A stretch of DNA of 64,000 nucleotides from Lindgomyces ingoldianus (Eukaryota; Ascomycota; Dothideomycetes; Pleosporales; Lindgomycetaceae), in the NCBI RefSeq assembly GCF_010093535.1, contig NW_022985186.1, positions 62,001 through 126,000 on the forward strand, written 5' to 3'. Within the stretch, counting starts at the first letter, position 1; each line of letters starts with the position of its first letter. The notes under the pieces were generated by a model, which did not search any database, was not told where the DNA came from, and saw only the letters and a program-made list of their open reading frames with translations. The position numbers were made by a program, and so were the translations under genes. This document shows positions 12,201 through 25,216 of this stretch, in pieces.

Positions 12201-13464
12201 ATAAGCTATAGCTTTACTATAACTTTATAAGAGCTAATTACTATAAAGATTACCCCTTACTATGTAGAAAGTCCTTATAATAGTAGCTTACTAGAGGTAA
12301 AATAGCCTATTCTATTCTCTTTAAGATTGCTCTTAATTTCTTTACTATCCTAGCTACTAGTTGCAAGTGTAAGAGGTGTTTTAGCGCAGCTAGTTGTACA
12401 GTAACTAATAATTAAGGCTTACTAAAAAGTGTAATAATTAAGGCTATTTAACTCTAGAAAAACTAGCTACAGTATAAGGTAGTAAGCAGCAAGCTTTTAG
12501 ACCTCTCTGCTCTTGTTACTAGAGAGAATTAGTTATTTTATAGTTAATTAGACCTTAATCTTGTGTCTCTAAAGACCTATAATCTTAGCTGTTTTAACTA
12601 GAGTACAGCGTACTTTAATTAAATTATACTACTTGTATAGATTACGTGAGCCGTAACAGTTACAATACGTACACCTACCTCTCCTCCTCCCTGTCGTACG
12701 AACGTACCCAAAATCTCACCCGTACAGGCCTCAAAATCGCCCAATCGTACAGTACTACGCCTCGTTGGAAGCCCTGAGCAAACGCTGGTCGAATACTAGT
12801 ATGGGCTTTTTCAGTACACCTTCAGCTTTCTGGCCATAGTAGCCAGGTACAAGCCGCACATTGGGCACAATCCAACGTGTCGTGTCTGCTTGTTCCTGGC
12901 TCACACTTTCGGAGTTGACTCGATGGACTACGAGTGTCGGTTCTTTGAGAAAGCAACTGTAGCACCACCGCTCTGGCGTGACCAGGTATATCAGATCACC
13001 AAAGTGCCCGCACAAGATGCAGCGCTCGTCTTGAATACAACATAGTAGTGTTTCAATGGTCCAGGATCGGCATTGTAGGGCCTCTACTGCGGACAAAAGC
13101 TTCGGGAATGCAGCTATGGTACGGAAAGAGGGCAGTCCTCGATAGCGTTCTTAACGTGTTGATGGATTTGTCGGAGTGAGAGCAGTGAGCATATGTCAAG
13201 GTGTAGAAAGATCTCGCACAACAGTTCGGGAGGCAGAGCGTTGAGCTTGTTTAGAGATTTTCTTGACGTTGGAACGGGCTGGCTCATGCCATCGTGAACG
13301 AGTTGTGGGTAGGAACTGATGTGTTCACTCGTCATAGGCGAATCCCCTACGAAGAATCCTGGACGCGGCGCACGGAATGTATACTCTCCGAATTCGTGTA
13401 TGGGGATTCCTCCAGAGACGGAGAAGCCGTTGCCAAAGCCCTGTATTTCCTCAGATGAGGCCAT
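9281..13464 (-). pseudogene. F-box protein gene, broken by a frameshift and a hAT insertion
   Basis: The gene starts at 13464 (context CAACAATGG). The N-terminal 116 codons carry an F-box (LNALPPELLCEIFLHLDICS...) at about residues 74-110; such proteins recruit substrates to SCF ubiquitin ligases. Just after NAIED (about 13130) the frame must shift by one base to continue as LPSFRTIAAFPKLLSAVEAL, then CILCGHFGDLIYL and ERWCYSC. At VFDQRLL the frame meets the hAT element (9707-12776). Joining across it and removing one copy of the 8-bp duplication continues in frame as LLPGTGEWPNVKVDKGHPL, then TVIRAPYW, LICRACASQGWVHRDCGG and KGMRDHLEQYGAIF, to a stop at 9281. The C-x2-C pairs suggest zinc binding. 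Both lesions would inactivate it. The frameshift could be an undetected small intron or a sequencing error; the insertion is certain. Confidence 0.8.
9707..12776 (+). mobile_element. hAT DNA transposon, 3,070 bp, internally RIP-degraded
   Basis: The terminal inverted repeats are a perfect 14 bp: CAGGGCTTCCAACG at 9707-9720 and its reverse complement at 12763-12776. They are flanked by the perfect 8-bp direct repeat AGCAAACG (9699-9706 and 12777-12784), the hAT hallmark. On the plus strand at about 12270-12510 the frame reads FFTILATSCKCKRCFSAAS, TVTN and KSVIIKAI, a degraded version of the hAT C-terminal dimerisation block (family IPA-S-E-ER-FS). The roughly 120 terminal bases on each side are GC-balanced and not RIPed; about 9840-12640 is heavily RIPed. 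It interrupts the F-box gene in antisense orientation. Confidence 0.93.
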
Positions 13465-13811
13465 TGTTGCTGCGCTTTATGAAGAACAGTGGGGGAGCCC
13501 TAGGAGCCGAATTTCAAGTTTCGCATCTGTAAGCGCGTAAGTATCGAAAATTCTGAAAACTGTGCAGACTGCTGGTATGAAGGCAGTTCCGAAGAGTGAG
13601 AGTGGTGTTGCGATGTTGAAACTGCGGAAGTTGATGGAATTTAGGCTGGTTAAAACTCTGTCTTAGCCTGTAATACGCTTCTCTAAAATTAAACTTGAAC
13701 AGGCGACTTGACTAGTTTAGTGTATGCAAAAATCAATGTAATTCTTAGCGCTCCTCGCTTAATTTCGCAAACTGATGTTGCGTGATTGTGCAGGCTTGTA
13801 AGAAGCTGGTA
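13465..13811. other. Upstream region of the F-box pseudogene
   Basis: GC-balanced flank that probably held the promoter and 5' UTR of the F-box gene. No motif can be named with confidence. It ends at the TA where pogo sequence begins. Confidence 0.4.
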
Positions 13812-14046
13812 ACTTACACTACAGGCAAGTTGCTTACACACCTAAGTTGCTTACTTTTACTAAAACTACACTAAACTACTTTTTCTATACTAATGCATTT
13901 CTAATAACACTACTTAAATATGCTAAAATAATATTAGATATAGCTTCTACTTTAGACTTTTAAATAAAATATAGCACTATTAAAGTAATATGCTATAGCT
14001 ATGTATAAAGTTTTTAAAAAGTAATAAATAACTAATATACTAGATA
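13812..14046 (+). mobile_element. Pogo family A fragment, 5' end only
   Basis: Begins after TA with the family A TIR (ACTTACACTACAGGC, then two AGTTGCTTAC repeats at 17-bp spacing). It carries about 235 bp of the 5' region and is cut at 14045-14046 (TA), where the foldback element starts. The sequence after the right end of the foldback element (32268 on) does not resume it, so the rest is lost. Confidence 0.7.
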
Positions 14047-16109
14047 ATATACACTATAAGAAAGTTACATACATACCTAAGTTACTTACTTTTACTAAGA
14101 CTCTACTAAACTACTTTTCTTACTAATGTATTCTTAACAACACTTTTTAAATATGCTAAAAGAACATTAAATACAACTTATACTCTAGGCTATTAAATAA
14201 ACTATAATACTTTTAAAGTAACATGCTATAGCTATGTATAAAGTTTTTTAAAAATAATAATTAACTAATATACTAAATAACTTTTATAAGCTAATTTTAT
14301 AGCTAACTTATAAAAGCTAGAAAATAATAAAAAAAATACATATTAAAAATATACTTAAGCTAAATATGTAAGATTTTTATTAGCTAGTAGCTATAGCTAA
14401 TATAGCTAATTTTTTACACGGTAAGCATAATCTAAGCTATATTTATATAAACTAGCTTAGTATATTTATAAAGTGTTATCTAAAGCTTAAAGTAAAGTTT
14501 TAAGTATACTTATAGTTAGTAAATATTTAGCCTATTATAAAGCTTATTTTATTAAAGTTATATATATTATTACTTTAACTGCTATACTTAGCTTTAATAT
14601 TCTTTATAAAGCTAAACTATTTTTAAATTACTTTTAAATTTTTATAAAAGTTTTTTTTATAGTTATAGTTATACTTAAACTTTACTTTAAGCTTTAGATA
14701 ATAATTTATAAACATACTAAGCTAGTTTATGCTAATATAGCTTAAATTATACTTAGTGTGTAAAGAATTAGCTATATTAGCTATAGCTACTAGCTAAAAG
14801 AAAAATTCTTATATATTTAGCTTAATTATATACTTAATAATTACTTACTTTTTATTATTATTTAGCGTTTATAAGCTAGCTATAAAATTAGCTTATAACG
14901 TACTTCATAGGCGAGTTGCTTACACACCTAAGTTGCTTACTTTTGCTAAGACCCCACCCTAACAAACTCTATTATAGCCTATAACAACCTGCTCTAGCAC
15001 TATATAGTACAGTATAGCCTAGAATATTATTTAGATACTACTTTTACTTTTTACTTACATGTTTATGTGTTATGCCTAGTCTAATTACACTATCTGCAGC
15101 GCCTTTAGAATAGCTTACCTACTTTAGCTTACACCTGCTTCTTTGCCTTCTTTTTATTACTGTGCGCTTTAAACTTCTTTAGAGCTATTAAGTATAGGCC
15201 TTTTTAAATTATTATAGTTTTTTTTACTTTAATTTACTTTTTTTATGTAATTTATATTATATAGTAGCCTTATTAGCTGCTTAAAGCTTAGTAATTTCTT
15301 ATTACACTAACACTAGCTTATATGTAATCATTACTACCTTTTTTAAAACCTTTTTAAACACCTTAACTATAAAAGTTAGTAAACTATTTATATGCTTTTA
15401 AATTTTTATTTTTATAAGCATTAATTATAACTTAAGTTTTAAAGTATTACTTAGAGTTTATAACTACTAGGGCTTATTATATATAAGTAGTAGTAGTAAT
15501 AGAGTGCGTAACTTTACATTAAGGCCTATTAACATACTTTATAGGCAAGTTGCTTACACACCTAAGTTGCTTACTTTTGCTTAGACCCTACTACACTACT
15601 TTTCTTACACTAATATATTTCTAATAACACTACTTAAACATGTTAAAGGAATGTTAGATGTAGCTTATGCTTTAAGCTTTTAAATAAAACATAACACTTT
15701 CTAAGCAACATGCTACAGCTATTTATAAAGTTTTTTAAAAAATAATAAGTAACTAACACGCTAGATAACTTTTCTAAGCTAATTATATAGCTAACTTATA
15801 AAAGCTAGATAATAATAAAAAGTAAGTAATTATTTAGCACATACTTAAGCTAAATACATAAGGATTTCCTCTCTAGCTAGTAGCTGTAGCTAATATAGCT
15901 AATTCTTTACATACTAAGCATAATATAAGCTATATTAGCATAAACTAGCCTAATATATTTATTAAGCGTTACTTAAAGCTTAAAGTAAAGTTTAAGTATA
16001 AGTATAACTATAAAAGAGCTTTTTATAAAATTTTTATAGTAATTTAAAGCTAGTTTAACTTTATAAAAAATATTAAAGCTAAGTATAGCATCTAAAATAA
16101 TAACATGTA

Positions 16110-17241
16110 ACGTACCTAACGGGTTGGCCGGCCACACAGGTTGGCCGGCCACTTTTGCCAAGCCCCCACTAAAACCACCCTATTCTCTTGCAAAACAGCC
16201 CACTTTAGCCCTATATAAAGTAATATAACATAAGATATTATTTAGAGTCTACTTCTACTACTTACTTACATATATGTAAGTTATGCCTAGTCTAATTGCA
16301 CTGCCTGCATTACCTTTAACTTAGCTTACCTTCTTTAGCGCGCACCTGCGTCTTTAGCTTCTTTCTATTACTACGCGCTCTAAACTCCTTTAGAGCAGTT
16401 AGATAAGCTTTATCTTTAACTATTAAAGTTCTTTTTACTTAAATCTGCTTCTTTTTATGCAATTTACATTATGTAGTAGCCTTATTTACTGCTTAAAGCT
16501 TTGTAATCTTATAGCCTACCTTATTACATTAATGCCCTAGATAACTGTTGTCTACTTTTTATTACTTTACTATATTACCTTTAGCTATTCTTGTCTCTCT
16601 AAAGCTGTAACAACTACTCTAGTTAATATCTAGCTTATTATAAAGCCTAACTTGTTAAAGTTATACCTGTCTTTATTCTAGATACTGTACTTAGCTTTTA
16701 TGTTAGCTACTAGGCAAAACTAGCCCTAGATAACCTCTAGATCCTTATAAAGCGCTTTTTTATAATTATACTTATAATTAAACTTTATTATAAACTTAGG
16801 GCAGTGCTTAACTTACATACTAGTCTAGTTTAAGCTAACCTAGCCTAGATTGCGCTCTGCAGGCAAGAAATTAGCTATATTAGCTACAGCTGCAAGCCTA
16901 AAAGGAAATCTGCGCGTAATAAGCTTAAGTATGTACTTAACAACTACCTTCTTTTTAAGCTTAGTTAGATTTCTTAATTTAGGCTAGCATTCTGCTTGTA
17001 AAGGCTATCTAGCGCGTTAATTACTTAGTGTTGTGTAAGAGACATTATAGATAGCTGCAGCGCGTTATAAGGAAAGTTTTAAGTCTTATTTAAAAGCCTA
17101 AAGAGTAAGCTGTATCTAACATTCTTTAGAAGATTTAATCTAGTGTTGTTGTTAAAGCATTATGTAGATAGGTAGAGTTTAGTAAGGGCTTAGCAAAAGT
17201 GGCCGGCCAACCTGTGTGGCCGGCCAACCCGTTAGGTACGT
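16110..17241 (-). mobile_element. Pogo family B deletion derivative B1 (1,132 bp)
   Basis: TIR ACGTACCTAACGGGTTGGCC with two GGTTGGCCGGCCAC repeats 17 bp apart, present at both ends and almost free of RIP. TA duplication at 16108-16109 and 17242-17243, inserted into ACATGTA of A3. On the minus strand it encodes the HTH part (RAAAIYNVSYTTL-like) joined to the C-terminal zinc-knuckle tail; the DDE core is missing. Copy B2 (50270-51401) is also exactly 1,132 bp with the same internal junction, so this is a propagated non-autonomous form. Confidence 0.9.
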
Positions 17242-18009
17242 TATAACTTTAATAAAATAAAGTTTATAATAAGCTAAATATCTACTAAAGCAGTTATTAT
17301 AAGTTTAGAGAGATAAGAATAGCTAAAAGCAGTCTAGCTAGGCAACTAGAAGTAGACAACAGCTATCTAGAGCATTAATGCTAAAAAGTAGGCTATTTTA
17401 CTTTTTATTATCTTTTAGAGTAGTAACTACTTTTTAAACTAGTATAAAAAAAATCTACTTTAAAATTAAGTTATTATAATTTCTAAGCACAGCTAGACTG
17501 CTAATTAGCTTAGTCTAGACTAGTTAAAGCACTTTAATGTGCATATAAAAAGTGTACTGTTAGCAGCTACTATTTACTAGTTATTAATAGCTATAAAGGC
17601 TATAACTTACTTTATTTTTAGTAATACTATAAAAATAATAAGATTATTACTATCTATATACTTTTTTACTTATTACACTTTTTATAGCTACTTAATATAG
17701 GTTGTTTTACTCCTTTAAAAAAGGTGTATAAGTGCTAAGCTAAAAACTGTATGCATAACTAGATTACTTATATTATAAAAATAAAGTTTTTACTATGCTT
17801 TAAAGTAGCTTATTATGCTATAATTACTTTTAGTAATATTTAAAAAAAGTTCTAAGGCGCTAGATTAGTTCCTTTTAACTTATAATAAGTTATAATAAGC
17901 CTTAATATAAACCTACACACTTTATTACTACTACTACTTATATATAACAAGCTCTAGTAGTTATAAACCTTAAGTAATACTTTAGAACTTAGGTTATAAT
18001 TAATGCTTA

Positions 18010-18289
18010 TGTTAAATAGGCTCCAACAGCTAGCTGCTTATAGTATAAGCACTTAAGTAGCAAGAGTAAGAGTGGTGTACAGTGTGCACAGCGTATAAGG
18101 TAGGTAAAGTAAGGGTAATATATTTCTAGTTCTATTGCTCTTGTCTTTCCTTTATATAGAGAAAAAAGGGGATATCTAGATGTTCACGCACAGAGGTTTA
18201 CACACAAGCATTATATAACATTAATACATAATCCTGCTTATGCGCAATTATTTGTATCTAGGCCGCAACACTGCTGCTGTGTACAGACA
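18010..18289 (-). repeat. Copia LTR, left copy (3' LTR), RIPed
   Basis: Starts TGTTAAATAGG and ends GTACAGACA. Aligns over its full 280 bp with 24937-25216 and is RIPed throughout. Confidence 0.9.
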
Positions 18290-18733
18290 CTAGCAACTTT
18301 TCTTTTTGTCTAAAGAGTTACCTTCTATACATGTTACCTCTTTTCTGTTTATATAGGTCTATTTAATTATGTTCTGCCTTTACTTTACCTTATTTATTAG
18401 AACTTGCCTTAGTAATGCTGTACATTAAGATAAGCTAGTTACACTATATAAATAGCTCTATAAATAGTGTAAAAAGTTTTAGGCTATTATTATCTAGCCT
18501 TTATGCGCTTACCTTATAAGTAATTTAGCAGTGTATAAACTGTTTTATATAAGGTTTTATGCTAGAATAGTGTAGGATCTTTGCGTAGGCAGGTGCGTAA
18601 GGAGGTGTATATAATAAGGTCTTCTCTTTTTCTTTACTTTCTTTTCTTTATCCTTTACTCTCTAAGCCTTACTATACTATTCTCTAGCTCTTTTCTCTTT
18701 TTATACAGTGCTAACAGTAACAGATACTCCTAC

Positions 18734-18736
<3 letters not shown>

Positions 18737-18786
<50 letters not shown>

Positions 18787-18803
18787 GAGAGAGAGAGAGA
18801 GAG
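18737..18803. repeat. Microsatellite (CA)23 followed by (GA)n
   Basis: CA dinucleotide repeated 23 times (18737-18782), then a short TATA link and an AG run to about 18803. It lies inside the Copia element near its left LTR. Confidence 0.97.
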
Positions 18804-21800
18804 AAATGTCTCTCTAGCCTTCCTCCTCTACCTTTAGCGCTGTTAGTGCGGGCGTCTTTAACGTCCTTATGCAGTCTAGCAGCCTAGGGCGCATTTATAT
18901 TACCCTTTTAACTAGTTCTGCTACTAATTAGCAGTTTATTTAGTATTTTAGCATAAATATATAAATTTTTTAGCTTTTCTGCTTCTTTTTTATATAAAAT
19001 GCTAATTATAGATAGGCTAAAAAGTAGCATATAGCAGCTTTACTATTTTATAATATTAACATTATCTTACCTACTAGCACTAATTTGCAGCTATAAGCAG
19101 TAAAGGTTATGCATTATAAGAGGTACTTCTGTGCAGTCTTAGTTTAAAGTTGTAGTTAGGTCCTAGCAACTTTATGTGCTTATTATTATAGTAGCACTAC
19201 TAGTGCCTTTTTTTTTATTAAGTGTTATATGTTAGCTAACTTCTAGGCTAATGCCTACACCTTATGCATATAGCAGAGCTGTGGTCTGCATTGTAACTAC
19301 TATATGTAAGGGGTAGTAGCTTTTTTTTCTCCTGTATACTAGACAAATAGACTATTTTTTTTATATATCCTTCTTTTCTAATCTTATAATAAGAAAAATA
19401 AGTGTGTATAATAAAAAAAAAAAATAAAAAAAAATAAGTCTTATATAAAAGTGTTGTTAGTCTAGTTAGTCTAAAGCATCTTTGCGCACAGGATCTAGCT
19501 AGTCTACAGATGCTTCTATCTAGACAGAGAGGCAGTTAGTTAGAACTAATAATTAAAAAGCCTAGTTTAGTGTTTTCTTTATACATACATTTACTAAGTT
19601 ATCTTTACTATTAATCTACTTTATTTTAGTAATTTCCTTTTTCTTGTATAATTTATAAAGTAATATAATGTTAATTATAAGTTACTTTTTACTAGTAGTG
19701 CCTAGCTTAATAAAGTAATTATATAAAGACCTTAAATTTATGCAGATTACTACTAAAATTAGTAGTAGTTTAAGCATTTATATAATTTACTATAAAGTTA
19801 TACTAAAAGTAATTATATTATTAAACCTTCTAACTATTCTATATAGTTTACTAGTAAAGACACTTCTAGTTACTCTTTTACACTTAGTAGAATTTTAGTG
19901 TATAATATTACTTAGTATTTTAAAGTAGTTACTTTACTTTATATAGTTCTTATTACTTAATATAATTAAAAATCCTAGCTATAAGCTAAGGTTCTTATTA
20001 TTAGTAAATAATTTATTTATAAAAATAAACAGCTTTACATAATTAAGCTGTAATAGTAGAAAGGTAAGACTACACTTACTATTATCTATCTACTATTAGA
20101 TTTATGTGTTAAGTGTGTTAATGTTATTATGCAAAGAGTCTATAGTTTATATAGTAATAAATAAGTTAAATGCTACCTCTAGTTAACACATAGATGTAAT
20201 ATATGCCCCTCTTGTACATTACTTAATATATTATTATGCAGCATTCTTGTTTTTTAAGTTAATTATATAAAAGTAGCTTACTTATCTTTTCTAAGTAAGA
20301 ACTACTATGTTATGCGTAAGTTTAATTCTTTTACTATTAAACTTAATAAGCTGCTTCTTTACTAGAATAGTTTTACCTTTTATGTAGAACTTTACTTTCT
20401 GCAGTTTTTTCTCTTCTCTTTATGTAAAATTCTTTATTATAATGCTTAAAGTGTTATCTGTCTATAAGCTAGTAATACTAAAAGTGTACTCTTCTTTATT
20501 AGTAATTAAAAAGCAGAGGTTATATAAAAAGATGTGCATACACAGCTTTTCTTTATAGTAGTTATAGTATGTCTTAAACTAATACAGTCCTAATTTAGCA
20601 GCTCTATACAAGAGTTGTATAACCTAGAGTATTATATTTAGTAGAAAGCTCTAGCGTATCTCCTTTAGTAGCTTTGTGTACAGCGTGCGCATAAGCTTAT
20701 CTATTAATTAGATGTATACTTATGTAATATTACACAGTTTAAAATGCATTTTATATGTAGCTCTTAGGCTTACTTTTATAGCTAAGAGTAGTTTCTAGCT
20801 TATCCTTTAAATAGTTAGTAACTAAGTAAGGATTTCTCTCTTCTCTTTATCTAAGTAGCTAGCAAACACTAGGCAGGATTTCTTATATAGTTAGGTTATT
20901 TTGCCTTTTACTTCTTATATAAGGCAGAGGTTAAAAATCTAACCTTTATGCCTTATTAAGTTATACACTATAACTTTAAAAGTGCTATTAGTAATTAAAG
21001 TGTTTATCTTTATGTAGTCTAATTTGTTAAATAGTTTTTTAGGTGTAGTAATTACACTATCTATATAAAGCTTAATAGACAAGGCTTAATTATTCTTCTT
21101 CTTTTAAGTTAGAAATACCTAGTCTAGACTTTATACAGGTTTCCTTTGCCTTCTACTTTTCCTAGTATTTATATCTTCCTTTTGCACTAGTGCAGCATTG
21201 CTATCCTAAGGGGCTTAGTCTGTAGTAGGCTTTAGTTCTGCCTTTATAACATTTTTATAGGGCTGTTTTTTTTTCCTCTTCTTTAAAGGATTTCTTTATA
21301 TAGGGATTAGTTTATCTAGGTTATCTATTATAAGTAGGTTATCTTTTTTCTTTTCTTTATAGTACAGTTTAACCTGTGTACATTAGAGCTTTAGTAGGCT
21401 ATTTTTTTTTTTAATAATAACATCTCTCTCTTTAATACTTTTAATCTTATATAGGCTAGTCTAGCCTTTTTTCTCTCTCTATGCTATAATCTCTAAGCTA
21501 AGGGGGAGGTTAAAAACTTTATGTGTTATAAAGCTATTATAAGTGTTAATTACATAATTAATGTTTACTTTTACATAGTTTTTTTAAAGTATTTTTATTA
21601 CTTTTTATATAGCGCTTGCTTATGTAATAATGTCTAGCAATAGTAGAAAGTCTAGGTTAATTCTTAAGTATGCTCTAAAGACTAGCAGCGTAGGTACTAG
21701 ACTGTGTGGGCTAGCTGTGTTGTTTAGAGCCTTAACTGCTATCTGCAGGATAGCCTTATTATCTATACAGTCACCTAGCTTAGTCTTTAGAATGTTAAAC

Positions 21801-24800
21801 ACTTGTTAGAGAGGTGTGTGCGCACGCTTAACCTTTCTAACTGCCTAATGTGCTTCTACAGGCATCTGCCTACATGTAGCTCCTATAATCTTTGCATAAG
21901 CTTAAAAATCCTCTAAAGTAAACTATATACTAGAGTTATGCATAATATAGTCTAGGGGTCCTTAATAGGTGTTAATCTAGCATTTACACAGTGCATCTTA
22001 GGTATCTTGTGCAGACATAAATTTTAGGAATGTAGCAGCCTAAAATAATGTGTCTGCATTAATAACATATAAAACATCTCTATTATTAATTTGTACAACA
22101 TTAATAATAACTTTATAGTTAAAGTAGGTGTTATTTTTAATTATAAACTTAAATTTTTACAGGGCCTAGTTGTATAATTAGCAGAGGTAGCAGAACTTCT
22201 TAATCTCTTCTAGCACTGCAGTATTAATGTTGTAGCTAGCGCTAGTTAGCATCTTCTAGAGTCTCTCTGTGCAGGGGTGTCTAAATTAGTGGTAGAGGCG
22301 GCAGAGTTCTAATTTAGTAAAGAAAGACATAAATTCTTCCTTACTAATATTAAAGAAAAAGTGTCCCTATTTTTATATAATAAGTATAGTAGTTTTGTCT
22401 TTACATACAATAACATTTAAAACATTATTAAAGTATGCCCTAAGTTAGTTAGCATCTGCTAGTAATAGCAGAAATAGTGTTAAAGTCTCTAGAATGTAGT
22501 ATGTAACTAGACTAATTAAGTTCTAGATTTGTACAGTACTAATTAATCCCTTTAGTGTCTAGCTTTTAAAGCTAATATCTGTTTAGCTAAGTGTTTAATT
22601 AATTTCTATACATAGGTTCTTTTATATATACACCTTAAGTTAGAACTTGCTAACAGTAGAAATCTTTACTGCGCCTATGTCTTATAGTTTACCTTAGTAT
22701 ACTGTATAGTATTAGTTATTAAGGATAAACTGCTTAGCATATTCCTTAGGTTTAATGCTATAGATGTCCTCTCCTGTTGCACAGTGTAGATAAGTAGTAG
22801 AGGTAAGGTAGTTAACAGCTTTTTTAGCATTTTTACTCTTTTATTTTATTTTTTCTACATTATGTAAATTATTCTTTTCTTTAGGGTAACCTTTAAAGTC
22901 TTAGATGTATAAAGTAATAGCTTTACATAATAAAGTCTTATTATAAAAATCTTTATATAAGATAACATACTAGTTCTTTACTTGCGTATAGTTATTATAA
23001 GGGTAGTTTAATAACTAACATTTTTCTTTATAGCAGATAAAGCACTTCTTTGTCTGCGTACAGTTGTCTCTAGATTATAGCCTAAACCTAGATAAAGATC
23101 TTCTATGTTGTTCTCTTCTGCGCAGAGAGAAGCTTTCTTTTTATTATGCAGAGTTGTATTAGCAGTCTATGTAGTATACATTAGGCAGTTCCTAGAGGTA
23201 TTAGTTTACCCTTTAGTCTATAGTAACTTAGAGTGATGCCTGTAGGTTACTAAATAAGGCTTTATATAAGGGCTTAATAGTAAACATAGTATGTTCTAGT
23301 TCTAGTTGTTCTTAACAGGCTTATATAATAGCAGTGTGTAGTAGAATATCCTTTTAGAATTCTATTCCTAGTGCTTTTTATATAAGTGTAAGCTTGTTAA
23401 TTATTATTTTAAGAACTTTATATAAACTCTTATTAAAGTTTTTTTATTAGCATTATATAAAAGTTATTATTATCTAGTCTGTCTAGTACTAGCTATAGTT
23501 TACATTAGTGTTAAAGTAACTACTTAAGGTGTTATATAAATGCTTCTAGTTATGTCTAGGGCCTACGTTGTGCATATAGTACATATTTACCTAACCTTTT
23601 AGGATATCTAGAAAGATGTCTGCGTACTAAGTTTCCTAAATATCTAGCTATTAACATAGATTAATAAAGATCCTTATTTTATTTATAAAAATGTTATATA
23701 GTTAACCTATGTAGTTATTATTTTTTTTTTATGCCTTTTAAAATTATATAATCTTGTCTACTAGAAGTTTTTCTTTAGTAGTTTCCCTCTAGAGTAGAAG
23801 TTTGTACAGGCTGTAATGTAGTATAGATTGTGCAGGTGGTATTAGTAGTGCATACACTACTGCAGGCAGTGGTGTGTACAATTAAGGGTGTGGAGCAGGC
23901 GTTAGGTAGGGTAGCATGTATTATTTATACAGTAATTAGTGTAGTGCTAGCTAAAGTGTAGAAGTAGGTAATGCTAGTACATTTAGTATTAATAGCAGCA
24001 TTATGTTTAGTCTGCTTCTGTGCAGAGCCTTATATAGTAATAAAAGTTGTGTATAAAGCCTTTCTAGTATAATTACCTTCTCTTATGCTATATTATACAG
24101 CTTCTAGGCTTAGGTACTTTTAGTGCCTAGCTATAGTGTAATTTCTTTGTCCTTTAGCACTTATATAAGCTCTCTTTTAAACACACAGCTAAGTGCTAAA
24201 AAGTCTTATAGTGTCTATTCTTTAAAATCCTCTATGTACACACTTAGAAAAGTAGCGCCCTTCTAAGTTATTATGCATAGATTAGTAATTATATAACTTA
24301 TGTATAATTAAGTCTATAAGCTTATTAAAGCCTTTAACATATTAATTTTGTTATTCTAGTACTCTAGGCTAGTCTTATTCTGTAGTGTTGCCTCTAATAT
24401 CCCTATGTCCTTTGTAAGTTATTTATATAATAAGAATAATTCCTTATTTTTTCTATTATTACGCAGAGTTGTTAGTTGCTAATAAGATTCTATTATAATA
24501 GTATAGTTAATTACTTTTCTAGTAGATTGCGCAGGTACTGCTGTTGTCTAGCTGCTAGGTTATGCAGCTTTAATAGCTTTAGTGTGCGCTTTGCACTATC
24601 TCCTTCTTACTTTGTACAGTAGCAGAGCTTGCTATACAATGTAAAAGATTAATGTGCTATTGTCTAGCTACTAGGTTGTGCAGCTTTAGTAGCTTTAGTG
24701 TGCGTCTTACACTATCTTCTTTTTACTTTATATAGTAGCAGAGCTTGCTGTATAATGCAAAGGATTAATCTGCTATTTTAAGGGATAAGTAACTAAACAA

Positions 24801-24936
24801 AGTACCTTATAAAGCGTAGGTACTCTGCTGTTACTTTTCTTAAGAGATAAGTAACAAAACAAAGTACCTTATAAAGTGTAGGTACTTTATTATTACTTTT
24901 ACTAATTTATAGTTAATTAAATTAACTACTAATTAG

Positions 24937-25216
24937 TGTTAAATAGGCTCTAATAGCTAGCTGCTTATAGTATAAGCACTTAAGTAGTAAAAGTAAGAGT
25001 GGTGTACAGTGTGCACAGCGTACAAGGTAGGTAAGGTAAGGGCAACATGTTTCTAGTTCTATTGCTCTTGTCTTTCCTCTGTATAGAGAAAAAGGGGGAT
25101 ATCTAGATGTTTGCGCACAGAGGTTCGCGCACAAGCATTATGTGACATTAATACGTGATCCTGCTCGTGCGCGATCGTTCGTATCCAGGCCGCGACGCTG
25201 CTGCTGCGTACGGACA
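24937..25216 (-). repeat. Copia LTR, right copy (5' LTR), half un-RIPed
   Basis: Pairs with 18010-18289. The first half carries RIP changes. The segment from about 25110 to 25216 keeps CpG-rich sequence (for example GCTCGTGCGCGATCG) where the left copy has T or A. So RIP stops inside the LTR. Confidence 0.85.

Larger units (their letters stand above)
18010..25216 (-). mobile_element. Ty1/Copia element, complete, 7,207 bp, RIP-degraded
   Basis: Two 280-bp LTRs (18010-18289 and 24937-25216) flanked by the 5-bp target duplication GCTTA (18005-18009 and 25217-25221), inside pogo A3. On the minus strand, about 23,000-23,070 reads as a Copia-type Gag knuckle (KCFICYKEKC), and 21620-21802 is a 60-codon open stretch (LQIAVKALNNTASPHSLVPT) of the type found after the integrase core in fungal Copia elements. 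Stops elsewhere are RIP-type. No functional product is expected. Confidence 0.85.

Noticed and set aside
16120..16150. GGCCGGCC words looked like cloning-site contamination
   Set aside because: They occur in all four TIRs of the two family B elements at fixed positions with TA duplications, so they are natural.
18581..18787. 68-codon ORF ending in a Thr-His run
   Set aside because: Created by the (CA)n microsatellite inside a Copia element.
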